Of a stretch of DNA of 64,000 nt, positions 25,407 through 33,233 are shown in pieces. Source of the stretch: Pedobacter sp. AK013 (GTDB lineage Bacteria > Bacteroidota > Bacteroidia > Sphingobacteriales > Sphingobacteriaceae); assembly GCF_014205835.1 (NCBI RefSeq), contig NZ_JACHCQ010000020.1, positions 1-64,000 on the forward strand, read 5' to 3'. Within the stretch, counting starts at the first letter, position 1; each line of letters opens with the position of its first letter. A program made the translations under genes and the position numbers. The notes under the pieces are model-generated. The model did no database searches, was not told the DNA's origin, and saw only the letters and a program-made list of their open reading frames with translations.

Positions 25407-26540
25407 ATGAAAATCATAAAATCAGTCCTATTGGCCCTTTTATTCCCGGCTTTAAGCTGGGCACAAACCCCAAATTTTAGTTTAACGGGTAAGATAGGAT
25501 CGCTGGGTATCCCTGCAAAAGCCTATATCGATTACATGGACAATGGTGTAAGCCACGAAGATTCGGTAGCGCTTGTGAACGGAAGTTTCAAGTTTACAGG
25601 ACATATTTCTGGCAATGCCTATGCCCGTATGGCACTCGATCATACTGGTGGCGGCAAGGGTAAGGCCGTTTATACCGGAGATGTGATTTACTTTTATTTT
25701 GGTAAGGAACAGGTAATGATTAGCTCGAAAGATTCTCTAGAAAATGCTGTTTTTTCAGGCTCAAAGGTATACCAGGAATATGATGCCTATAACAAAGCCA
25801 TTGGCGGTACCATTATGGCACTCACTAAAGCGGTTAATATCGATTTTAACCGTGGCACACCCGAGCAGCAGAAAGATACAGCTTACAGGAAAGCGGTAGA
25901 TCTGCGTTTCAGAAAAAATATACAGAACAGAACTGACAAACAGTTCCAATTTGCTAAAGAACACCCAACTTCTTATTTCGCTTTGGTAGCACTTTCAGAA
26001 GCAGCTGGAAGCAAGGTAGACGTAGCCAAAGTTCAGCCGATTTTTAATGCGTTAAATAAAGAATACCGCGAGACCGACATGGGCAAAGAACTGGCGCAGC
26101 GTATTGCAGCAAGTGGCATTACAGCTGTTGGAAATGTAGCCCCACTTTTTACCCAGAACAATGTGGTAGGCAAACCAGTTTCATTAGCCAGTTTAAAGGG
26201 AAAAGTGGTATTGGTTGAGTTTTGGGCAAGCTGGTGCGGTCCATGCAGAGCAGAGAACCCTAACCTGGTAAAACAATATCAAACCTATAAAGATAAAGGC
26301 TTTGAGATTATTTCGGTTTCTTTAGATAATGTAAAAGAACGTTGGTTAGAAGCAATAGAAAAAGACGGTTTAGACTGGATCCATGTATCTGACCTGAAGG
26401 GCTGGAACAACGAAGTAGGCCGTTTGTATGGTGTGCGTGCCGTACCAGCCAGTTTTCTGGTAGATGCACAAGGCAAAATTATCGGAAATGGCCTCCGTGG
26501 TGAACCGTTAAACAAAAAGCTTGCTGAAATTTTCAACTAA
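25407..26540 (+). CDS. TlpA-family thiol-disulfide oxidoreductase with DUF4369 domain
   Basis: A secreted, periplasm-facing thioredoxin of 377 residues. The signal peptide MKIIKSVLLALLFPALSWAQ supports the start at 25407. The N-terminal DUF4369 beta domain spans about 22-120 (FSLTGKIGSLGIPAKAYIDYMD). The C-terminal thioredoxin domain begins near 245 and contains WCGPC (redox Cys at about 277 and 280) and the cis-Pro loop GVRAVPASFLVD. It reduces or isomerises disulfides in the periplasm. It is followed after 2 bases by the next gene. Together with two further redox genes it makes disulfide handling a theme of this operon. Confidence 0.9.
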   Translation: MKIIKSVLLALLFPALSWAQTPNFSLTGKIGSLGIPAKAYIDYMDNGVSHEDSVALVNGSFKFTGHISGNAYARMALDHTGGGKGKAVYTGDVIYFYFGKEQVMISSKDSLENAVFSGSKVYQEYDAYNKAIGGTIMALTKAVNIDFNRGTPEQQKDTAYRKAVDLRFRKNIQNRTDKQFQFAKEHPTSYFALVALSEAAGSKVDVAKVQPIFNALNKEYRETDMGKELAQRIAASGITAVGNVAPLFTQNNVVGKPVSLASLKGKVVLVEFWASWCGPCRAENPNLVKQYQTYKDKGFEIISVSLDNVKERWLEAIEKDGLDWIHVSDLKGWNNEVGRLYGVRAVPASFLVDAQGKIIGNGLRGEPLNKKLAEIFN

Positions 26541-26560
26541 TTATGACTAAACTGATCTGG

Positions 26561-28432
26561 ATGATGAAAAAGATGCTAACCGTATGCCTGATGCTGGTAT
26601 CGCTGTATACATTTGGAACTGCTAAACACCGGGATAAAATTGCATTAAAGATTTTGTACGTGGGTTACAATCCCGACAGGCCAATGCCAAAAAATGTGGT
26701 GTATTATTCAACTGTACCCAACATCCTCGAAAAAATATACAAAACCAGAATGGCAGATTTTAAAGCCTTTTTGGAACAGCGTTTTACTGAAGTTAAGGTT
26801 GTGGATGTGGCAGATTACAAAGTAGAAATGTCTGATGGGGTTGATGTAACTGTGATGGATGCCGGGCCGGTTACGCTACCGCCAAATTTTAGCCGTCCTA
26901 TGGTTTTAATGCATGCCATGGCACCAAACGTAGGTTTGCCTTTAGGTTTAAAATTCGATTGGTATTGCCAGTGTTTAGATAACGAAGCTTTAAATATTAA
27001 AACCAGTCATCCCATTTTTAATACCCCTAATGCCGTAAAACTAACCATGGTGAAAAAACCGACACCAGGTTCCTTTTTTAATGGCCATCAAGGCGCAGAA
27101 ACACCAAAGCAAATGGATAGGTGGCAGGTGGTAAAGCAGGGTTTTTCTGCTAAAGAGCCTTACCTGATCGGTATGGTTTCGCACGGCGAAGGATTTAACG
27201 ATTCGCCTGATGCGGAATCTATTTCAGGTGGTGTTTGCCTTAAAAATGCCGAAGCGGTAGCACTGGGGCGCCAGGGGAATTATTTTATGTGGGGTTTCGC
27301 AGGATCGCCGGATTACATGACGGATGAAGCCAAAGATGTTTTTGTAAATACCATTTGTTACATCAAAAAATTCGATCACCTCCAGGCTATTGTAAAAAAA
27401 GTACAGATCGAAACCCGTAGTGGTATAGATGAGCTGATTTATCGGTTAAACAAAGATCTTTATAACCAGGCTATTATTTCGCGCAGGGAAGGTAATTTGC
27501 GCATGCTGAAAATGCAGCAGGAATTAAAAGATAAAAAAGCAAGGGGAGAAGATATTGGCCATGGTAACGAAATGTTTTTGAAAATGCCCGTAACCAACGA
27601 TACCCAATCTTTTGAAGATTATGTAAAGGGGTTTGCTGGCGATAGCTTGTTTGCCCTTTATGGCACGAATATGAACCTATATCATAAATACTATCGTCAA
27701 AATTATGAATATTTCTATCCTTCCGGTGTATACTCGCTTCAGCTCGATCGTGAGGCGCAAAAGCTTGGAATTTCTAACCGTAAAGTGGCCCTTTTAGATA
27801 AATGTGTCAATTTATTAGAAGCAAACAAAGATGTAGCAATGGCGCGGCGCCTGCTAGAGCGTTATACCACCGAAAAGTTTAATAATGCTTCTGATTGGAG
27901 GAAATGGTTTAACCAAAACCACAATAACCTTTTTTATACCGAATCTGGTGGGTTTAAATTCATGGTCAATACGTACGGCAAAAGTGTTCCTGTTACCCAG
28001 CAACAAAGCTACCAATTGCCAAAAGCAATTATAAGCGGTGAACCTACCGCGGCCGATCCGGTTGCTGTTTCGGCAAGGTTTATTCCGGGTAATGGAGATA
28101 AAAAAGATAGCTTACTTATTGAGGCCAAAATATTAAAAGGCTGGCATATTTATGCTTATGTATCTAAAGATAACCCATTTGTAGTAACCGAAACCCGCCT
28201 CGAACTTCCGGAGGGTGCAGTGGCCGATCGGGAATGGAAAACTACAGCTGCAGTTCCCTATCCAGGTAACGACGGCATGTTTATTTTTGAAGGAAAGGCA
28301 AACTTTAGCATAATGGTGGATTATAGCAAGGCAAAAGCTGGAACTAAGATTAAATGCGGCCTGTATTATCAGGTGTGTGATGAAAACAAATGTTATCCGC
28401 CGAAAGAAAAAATATTAGAAATATTCATTTAA
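26561..28432 (+). CDS. Secreted two-part protein: ThuA-like N-terminal region and DsbD-alpha-like C-terminal domain
   Basis: A protein of about 623 residues (629 from an in-frame ATG at 26543) with signal MKKMLTVCLMLVSLYTFGTA. The first 260 residues resemble a class I glutamine-amidotransferase-like/ThuA fold (KILYVGYNPDRP, then VTVMDAGPVTLPPNF and PYLIGMVSHGEGFNDSPD), without an obvious catalytic triad. A helical region follows. The last 110 residues match the N-terminal domain of DsbD: GWHIYAYVSKDNPF, and a redox pair C-D-E-N-K-C followed by YPP (Cys612 and Cys617 counted from 26543). A role in accepting or passing electrons in the periplasm is inferred. The fusion is unusual. Confidence 0.6.
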   Translation: MMKKMLTVCLMLVSLYTFGTAKHRDKIALKILYVGYNPDRPMPKNVVYYSTVPNILEKIYKTRMADFKAFLEQRFTEVKVVDVADYKVEMSDGVDVTVMDAGPVTLPPNFSRPMVLMHAMAPNVGLPLGLKFDWYCQCLDNEALNIKTSHPIFNTPNAVKLTMVKKPTPGSFFNGHQGAETPKQMDRWQVVKQGFSAKEPYLIGMVSHGEGFNDSPDAESISGGVCLKNAEAVALGRQGNYFMWGFAGSPDYMTDEAKDVFVNTICYIKKFDHLQAIVKKVQIETRSGIDELIYRLNKDLYNQAIISRREGNLRMLKMQQELKDKKARGEDIGHGNEMFLKMPVTNDTQSFEDYVKGFAGDSLFALYGTNMNLYHKYYRQNYEYFYPSGVYSLQLDREAQKLGISNRKVALLDKCVNLLEANKDVAMARRLLERYTTEKFNNASDWRKWFNQNHNNLFYTESGGFKFMVNTYGKSVPVTQQQSYQLPKAIISGEPTAADPVAVSARFIPGNGDKKDSLLIEAKILKGWHIYAYVSKDNPFVVTETRLELPEGAVADREWKTTAAVPYPGNDGMFIFEGKANFSIMVDYSKAKAGTKIKCGLYYQVCDENKCYPPKEKILEIFI

Positions 28433-28492
28433 GCTACTTATACATACGGTACGGCCTGTAAAAACGGCCTTACTGTTTTTTTAACCTAACGT

Positions 28493-29080
28493 ATGAAATC
28501 TTTTTTCAGGCTTTGCCTATTGGCTATGTTAAATGTAGTGGCCTCTACCTCCTTATGGGCGCAGTCTCCAACAAATAAAGCAGATTCTGTTCATCACAAA
28601 CTTCTGGCAGAAATGATAACTGTACCAGCACCCAATTTTACCTTAAAAGACCTTGACGGAAATGTGGTATCGTTAAAAGACCTAAAAGGAAAGGTAATTG
28701 TACTCGATTTCTGGTCAACATGGTGTGTGCCCTGCAAAAAATCTTTTCCTGCTATGCAACTTGCTGTTAATGCCTATAAAAATGATCCATCGGTAAAGTT
28801 CTTATTTATCCATACCTGGGAAACCAGTAAAACAGCTCTTGACGATGTAAAAAACTATATTGTAAAATCGGGGTTTAATTTTCAGGTGCTGATGGATCTG
28901 AAAGATGGGGCAGGGCGCAATGCTGCGGTTGAAGATTATGGCGTAAGTGCCATTCCAGCAAAATTCATTATCGATAAAGCAGGTAATATTGTATTTAAAC
29001 TAACCGGGTTCACCGGAACCGATGCCGCTGCACTCGAAGAAATTTCTGAGCGGATTACATTGGCAAAAAATCATAAATAA
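28493..29080 (+). CDS. TlpA-family periplasmic thioredoxin
   Basis: A 195-residue secreted thioredoxin with signal peptide (FFRLCLLAMLNVVASTSLWAQ) and active site WCVPC in LDFWSTWCVPCKKSFPA (Cys at about 80 and 83). The cis-Pro loop AIPAKFIIDKAGNIVF is present. The VP dipeptide in place of GP is common in TlpA/ResA proteins, which reduce disulfides in exported proteins. It lies between the DsbD-alpha-like fusion gene and the protease gene (gap of 2 bases), so co-translation is likely. Confidence 0.88.
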   Translation: MKSFFRLCLLAMLNVVASTSLWAQSPTNKADSVHHKLLAEMITVPAPNFTLKDLDGNVVSLKDLKGKVIVLDFWSTWCVPCKKSFPAMQLAVNAYKNDPSVKFLFIHTWETSKTALDDVKNYIVKSGFNFQVLMDLKDGAGRNAAVEDYGVSAIPAKFIIDKAGNIVFKLTGFTGTDAAALEEISERITLAKNHK

Positions 29081-29082
29081 TA

Positions 29083-30759
29083 ATGAATAACTATATAAAG
29101 GCATTAACAATAACCTTTGTAATGCTGTTTAGCCTAAATGTTAGCGCACAGAAAAAGCAGGTTACTAAATTTCAGAAAACCATTGTCGAAGCAGTTAAAA
29201 AAGCATACCCTGCAAGTGTACGCATGTGGGGTTTTGATGTACAGCAGAACCAAAGAACCAGTGCACAGTTTAGTGGTGTGGTAGTGAGTGCAGATGGTTA
29301 TATCTTAACGGCTGCACATACTATTTTACCAGGTAAAAATTATAAAGTGTTTTTTCCTGATGGACGCGAATGTATTGCAATGGCTTTAGGAAAAATAGAA
29401 AATAAAGAAACCCCGGGAATTCCAGATGTAGGCATGATGAAAATTACCGATAAAGGCACCTATCCATTTGCAGAGATGGGTTATTCGGCAAGTTTGCTTA
29501 AAAATGAACCTTGTATCAGTATTTCTTATCCAGAAAGCTTAAACCAAAGCCTGCCAACTTTAAGGTTGGGCAATGTTGCAGAGGTGAAAAACGAATATGG
29601 TTTTATCCGCTCAACCTGCAAAATGGAACCAGGTGATTCTGGTGGACCTTTATTTGACTATTACGGCCGCGTAATTGGGCTGCATAGTGCCATTGATATT
29701 GCTGAGGACATGAATTTTGAAAATCCTGTTGATCTTTACCGACGCTATTGGACAGCCTTGAACAATGAAACGCTTTATACAGCTTTTCCTGAAACGACGG
29801 ATAGTGTGAAAGTTGATCCTTTGTCTTTGCGATTACAGAAAGAAAGCAAACAAAAGGCTTTACATCCGGATTTTGATGAGCCGAGGATTAAGAATATTTG
29901 TTTTTCCATCAAAAGCATAGTGAAAGGACAAAAACAGGAGATTGAGGCTTGTTTATTAAATATTAAAACACCAAATGGGGATATAAAACAGTTTTTACTG
30001 AGCAAAAACACCATGGTTAGCGAAGAAGTGCATTGTGATATTGATGGAACCGCAGTGCCGGTTAAGTTGATTGGAAAGGATCAGGAAAACGATCTGGTTT
30101 TATTTGCGCCAGGGCGGAAAATAGTGGGTGGGATTGATTTAAATATTGCTGATACCGATACCCTTAAAATAGAGATGGGTAAATTACTTTATAGTATAAA
30201 TTCAGATAATAAAGTGATGCGCAGTATTTTAGGTAGTAAGCCATTTAATTTGCCAAAAATTAACAGCCAGCCTTATTTGGGTGCTATGGTGGTATACAAC
30301 TCTAGCCCGGTTCTGTTCTCATTAATTAAAGAAGGTAGCCCGGCAGAGAAAGCAGGGATAAAAGTTGGCGACGAACTCATCAGCATTAATGGAAAACCCA
30401 TCAAAAAGGCAAGTGAATTTGCCCCTGAAATGATGAAATATTGGGCAGGAGATGAGCTTACTTTGGAGTGGACCAACGCAACTGGGAAAATGCACAAAAC
30501 TTTCAAGCTCGATGAAAGGGGGCAATCGGTCTCCAATCACCCGGCAGAGAAATTTGAAGGAGGGAGATCAGCGCGAAGAGACGGTTTTAATACCGTTTTT
30601 ACACACGATGCGGCCATTAAAGCAAATGGCTGTGGATCGCCTGTTTTTGATTGGGAAGGACATTTTTATGGGATTAACATCGCTCGGTTTAGCCGAACAG
30701 CAACGGTGGTAATTCCAAAGAAAACAATCATTGATTTTGTTTTGAAGAATGTGAAGTAG
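29083..30759 (+). CDS. Secreted trypsin-like serine protease with PDZ domain and a second degenerate protease half
   Basis: The 558-residue protein has a signal peptide (ITFVMLFSLNVSAQ) and an N-terminal HtrA-like trypsin domain with His79 (ILTAAHT), Asp115 (IPDVGMM) and Ser186 (GDSGGPLFD), a complete triad. From about 265 a second, trypsin-like segment begins. A PDZ domain (LIKEGSPAEKAGIKVGDELISINGKPI, about 415-470) follows. The final part, NGCGSPVFDWEGHFYGINIARF, looks like the active-site Ser loop of another protease half with no matching His. It likely cleaves or checks periplasmic proteins or imported peptides. It ends the operon. Confidence 0.85.
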   Translation: MNNYIKALTITFVMLFSLNVSAQKKQVTKFQKTIVEAVKKAYPASVRMWGFDVQQNQRTSAQFSGVVVSADGYILTAAHTILPGKNYKVFFPDGRECIAMALGKIENKETPGIPDVGMMKITDKGTYPFAEMGYSASLLKNEPCISISYPESLNQSLPTLRLGNVAEVKNEYGFIRSTCKMEPGDSGGPLFDYYGRVIGLHSAIDIAEDMNFENPVDLYRRYWTALNNETLYTAFPETTDSVKVDPLSLRLQKESKQKALHPDFDEPRIKNICFSIKSIVKGQKQEIEACLLNIKTPNGDIKQFLLSKNTMVSEEVHCDIDGTAVPVKLIGKDQENDLVLFAPGRKIVGGIDLNIADTDTLKIEMGKLLYSINSDNKVMRSILGSKPFNLPKINSQPYLGAMVVYNSSPVLFSLIKEGSPAEKAGIKVGDELISINGKPIKKASEFAPEMMKYWAGDELTLEWTNATGKMHKTFKLDERGQSVSNHPAEKFEGGRSARRDGFNTVFTHDAAIKANGCGSPVFDWEGHFYGINIARFSRTATVVIPKKTIIDFVLKNVK

Positions 30760-31396
30760 TTTAGTTTTTGCCAGGGAAACACAGAAGTCACGGAGTTTTA
30801 GTGGTCGGTGTCTCACCAACCACTATGTAGGATTTATTGCCTAACATATTTCGGTCGGTGAGACACCGACCGATAAGGAAAGGAAAAGTTGTATGTTGTT
30901 GAAGCGAAGTGTCAGAGGCAATTATTAACGTTTTTCTATTGGTCGGTGTCTCACCGACCAATGCTTAATGTTCTATGTTAAAAAAGAAATGTTATATGTT
31001 TTTTGGAGCGCAGTGCCAGGAGCACTTGTTAAAGTTGGTTCCCGTGCTTCGCAATATCCTTTCGCTGTGCTTCAGGGATGCCGCTACGCCCGGGGCTAAA
31101 AACACAGTTATTACTAAGAACAAAGTGCAAAATGCCATTTCGTTCCTTGTACTGCCCCAGGTTAAATAAACCTTCTTGCAGCGGCTATCCTTTTTGCGGT
31201 AAGACTAATCGTCTATGCAGTTAATTCACAAAAAGATAGAGGCGGAAAGAAGGACTGCCCGAACCGAAGCGCGCTATACCTGCTTTCCAAAAAGGAACCA
31301 TTATATGTTTTTGGAGTGCACAGGCGCATTAACAATTATTATAAAAAGATTCTTCACCACGTTCAGAATGATAGCTAAGGGATAATTTACGATTCT
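30760..31396. other. Non-coding region of clustered short repeats
   Basis: This 637-base stretch between the protease gene and the minus-strand TlpA gene has no credible gene. It contains three GGTCGGTG-type palindromes (30801-30873 and 30939-30961) interleaved with three copies of a GGAGCGCAGTGCCAGGAGCA-like motif (about 30899, 31003 and 31303). It also holds a stem pairing TATCCTTTTTG (31186-31196) with CAAAAAGATA (31229-31238). The architecture suggests accumulated REP-type elements. A 64-codon frame at 30975-31169 is built largely of these repeats and is not called. Confidence 0.6.
30801..30961. repeat. Three GGTCGGTG palindromic repeats
   Basis: Copies lie at 30801-30823, 30851-30873 and 30939-30961. 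Each has a 10-bp stem and a 3-base loop. Copies 1 and 3 have stem GGTCGGTG with loop TCT; copy 2 is in the opposite orientation with loop AGA. Copies 2 and 3 are perfect, and copy 1 has one mismatch. Spacing is irregular (27 and 65 bases), which argues against CRISPR and for a REP-type family. Confidence 0.75.
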
Positions 31397-32671
31397 TTAT
31401 TTCTTCAACAGCGTATCAATCTCCGTATTAAATTCTTTAATAAATTCATCATAAAACTTACCTGTGGCGGGACCATTAAAACCAGTATGGATCTGGGCAA
31501 CATTTCCCTGTTTATCAATTATTATCGTGGTTGGGAACGATAAAAAAGAATCGAGCGCAGGCAACGATTCGGATACCACCTGTTTATCGGCTGTACCCGC
31601 CAATACCTGATCGTATTCAATACCAAAACGTTCGCGGAAACGTGTCATCACTTTTTTTGCATATTCAGGTTCGGTTGAGCGTTCGTAATGTAAAGCGATA
31701 ATTTCTACACCGCGTTTTTTGTTTTCTTTGTACCACGGAGCAATAAAAGTAGCTTCGTCAACACAGTTAGGGCACCAGCTCCCAGTGATGGTTAAAATCA
31801 CCACTTTGTTTTTATACTTCTCATCTTTTAGCGAAATCTTTTTGCCGTTTATATCAGGAAAGCTAAAATCAAGTGTTTTATATCCTTTTTTTAAATAGGT
31901 AAGTTTATAAGGATCAGGTAGGGCAGCATCTTTATTTTTGGTTCCGGTAAAAGGCTGATTGACCCTAGCGCCTAAAATTTCACCAGTTAATGAGCCATCT
32001 GGCTGGAAAGTTCCTTTGTAATAGGCAGGAGAGGAACCGATAAAACTTGAAAGCTGAAATTCATTGCCTTCTACCACACCTTCAAGGTAACGCGAATCGC
32101 CGGTTACACGTAAAAAAGTACCGGTAAGTTTATTGCCTGTTTGTTTAAATAAACCCACAGTTTTTTCTTCTTTACCATCGGGTGATTTAAAAACTACATC
32201 ATAACTTCCTGAGTAATCTGCTGTAGCTAGTTTGTTAATAGGTTCGAAACGGTAGTTTTTGCGCTCGGCCACAATGTTTAGTGGTTTGCCTGCTTTATCC
32301 TGCTTTCTTAAAGTACCTGATAAATGATCGCCATCTACAAGAGCAAAAGCCAATTCGTTATCAAACTGATCCAGTTTTACGAAAAGAGAATCAGCAGTCT
32401 GTTTCACTAAACCACCTTCAAATTTTTCTTCGGCATTGCGGAAATATAATTTCTGCTGACCACTTTTTTCATTGATTTCGAAGTTAAAGGGAATATCCAA
32501 CCCTTCTTTTACCTTGGCTATTCCACGCCAGGTACCCAATGCAACAAAAGCTTTTGATTTTTTTTCTTTGGCTGTTGATTGTTGGTTATTAACCAGTACA
32601 CTTTGTTGTTGCGCAAAGGTTAAGGAGGTTGTTATAGCTAGTAGGGCGGGAAATATGAATTTTAAGTTCAT
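31397..32671 (-). CDS. TlpA-family protein with lipocalin-like N-terminal region and thioredoxin domain
   Basis: A secreted 424-residue protein. A signal peptide (FIFPALLAITTSLTFAQQ) leads into a long beta-rich region (about 40-255, with WRGIAKVKEGLDIPFNFEI and YSGSYDVVFKSPDGKEEKTV). The C-terminal thioredoxin domain follows, with GSWCPNC (Cys about 299 and 302) and SFPTTIIIDKQGN as cis-Pro loop. It probably reduces disulfides in the periplasm or at the outer membrane. It is transcribed away from the SAM-riboswitch-controlled susCD genes and is the third TlpA-type protein within 7 kb. The short distance to the repeat cluster downstream leaves no room for a longer operon. Confidence 0.86.
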   Translation of the reverse strand: MNLKFIFPALLAITTSLTFAQQQSVLVNNQQSTAKEKKSKAFVALGTWRGIAKVKEGLDIPFNFEINEKSGQQKLYFRNAEEKFEGGLVKQTADSLFVKLDQFDNELAFALVDGDHLSGTLRKQDKAGKPLNIVAERKNYRFEPINKLATADYSGSYDVVFKSPDGKEEKTVGLFKQTGNKLTGTFLRVTGDSRYLEGVVEGNEFQLSSFIGSSPAYYKGTFQPDGSLTGEILGARVNQPFTGTKNKDAALPDPYKLTYLKKGYKTLDFSFPDINGKKISLKDEKYKNKVVILTITGSWCPNCVDEATFIAPWYKENKKRGVEIIALHYERSTEPEYAKKVMTRFRERFGIEYDQVLAGTADKQVVSESLPALDSFLSFPTTIIIDKQGNVAQIHTGFNGPATGKFYDEFIKEFNTEIDTLLKK

Positions 32672-32781
32672 CGGGATATGTTAATCGACTAAATTAGTCG
32701 ACAAATATACTGACGAAATAACCAAAGAAAAAATATTTCAATAAAAATCTATAAAAACTATAGGATAAATGGAATTAATTA

Positions 32782-32789
32782 TACCTTTG
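32782..32789 (+). promoter_or_regulatory. TAnnTTTG promoter element for the riboswitch transcript
   Basis: TACCTTTG matches the Bacteroidota -7 consensus and lies about 20 bases before the aptamer. Transcription would begin at about 32796. The -33 TTTG is not obvious, so the site is supported by one half only plus its position. Confidence 0.55.
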
Positions 32790-32808
32790 CCCCAGTTATT
32801 TTAAAATA

Positions 32809-32940
32809 CTTATCAAGAAAGGCGGAGGGAATGGCCCTGTGAAGCCTTAGCAACCATCTAATTTTTAGAAATGGTGCTAAATCCATCTCAGATGAATCTG
32901 GGGTAGTTAAGTCAGTTGATTGCGTTATCCTTATAAGAAA
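32809..32940 (+). ncRNA. SAM-I riboswitch (S-box leader)
   Basis: The conserved SAM-I core is present in order: CTTATCAAGAAAGGCGGAGG, GGCCCTGTGAAGCCTTAGCA, then GGTGCTAAATCC, and a stem CAGAT/ATCTG as P4. P1 can close through CTTAT at the start and ATAAG at about 32933-32937. The RNA binds S-adenosylmethionine and normally turns off downstream genes when SAM is abundant. A terminator follows directly. The distance from P4 to the 3' strand of P1 is longer than usual, so the exact 3' boundary is uncertain. The controlled genes are susC and susD. Confidence 0.9.
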
Positions 32941-32945
32941 TATAT

Positions 32946-32980
32946 GGAGCACTTCTGATTTAAGGGGTGCTTTTTTTTTT
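32946..32980 (+). terminator. Terminator after the SAM aptamer
   Basis: AGCACTT (about 32948-32954) pairs with the AAGGGGTGCT region, with a small bulge, and is followed by a run of ten T. It is the expected expression platform of the riboswitch. Confidence 0.75.
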
Positions 32981-33030
32981 ACCCTGATGCTCGCTTGAAA
33001 AGTAAATACGGTTTAAATAAAAATATTCAG

Positions 33031-33105
33031 ATGAAAAAAACAGACGAGCTAAAAGCCATTGATGCAAACCTTAGTGCATACTTCCGAATGCGCATGCCCT
33101 GTTAA
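33031..33105 (+). CDS. 24-residue leader peptide ORF ending in FRMRMPC
   Basis: An ATG at 33031 opens a 24-codon frame (MKKTDELKAIDANLS, then AYFRMRMPC) that closes with TAA at 33103-33105. The last five codons include two Met and one Cys, and the final codons and the stop form the 5' arm of the second terminator. The product has no signal peptide or known domain. The position between two terminators and upstream of susC suggests a leader peptide whose translation could prevent hairpin formation and so link expression to sulfur amino-acid supply. This role is inferred. There is no strong Shine-Dalgarno sequence, which is usual in this phylum. Confidence 0.5.
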   Translation: MKKTDELKAIDANLSAYFRMRMPC

Positions 33106-33130
33106 AATTGCTCCATTTAACAGGCTTTTT
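33098..33130 (+). terminator. Second terminator, overlapping the leader ORF stop
   Basis: CCTGTTAAA at 33098-33106 is perfectly complementary to TTTAACAGG at 33116-33124, with a 9-base loop and a run of T after it. The stem overlaps the last two codons and the stop of the 24-codon ORF, so a translating ribosome would mask it. Confidence 0.75.
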
Positions 33131-33163
33131 TGATCTAACCATTCCAATTGTTTTTTTATAAAC

Positions 33164-33178
33164 ACGGTTATTAACCGT
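33164..33178. promoter_or_regulatory. 15-base palindrome upstream of susC
   Basis: ACGGTTATTAACCGT has perfect 7-base arms around a single T. It lies 56 bases before the susC start and could be an operator for a dimeric regulator; as RNA its loop would be too small. Confidence 0.35.
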
Positions 33179-33233
33179 TAGGGATTGTTTTGCCCAAAAT
33201 TATTATCCCTTATTAACTAATTAACTACACAAT

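Larger units (their letters stand above)
32672..33233. other. Regulatory leader region of the SAM-riboswitch susCD operon
   Basis: The gap is fully used on the plus strand: promoter (32782-32789), SAM-I aptamer (about 32809-32940), first terminator (about 32946-32980), 24-codon ORF (33031-33105), second terminator (33098-33130) and a 15-base palindrome (33164-33178). Left of 32780 it contains the divergent promoter region of the TlpA gene, with no consensus match seen. Confidence 0.75.

Noticed and set aside
30801..30961. CRISPR-like array of palindromes
   Set aside because: Only three units, irregular spacing, opposite orientations and no cas genes in the window; REP elements explain them better.
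30975..31169. 64-codon plus-strand ORF in the repeat cluster
   Set aside because: It is composed of the GGAGCGCAGTG-type repeat and adjacent repetitive DNA and has no domain.
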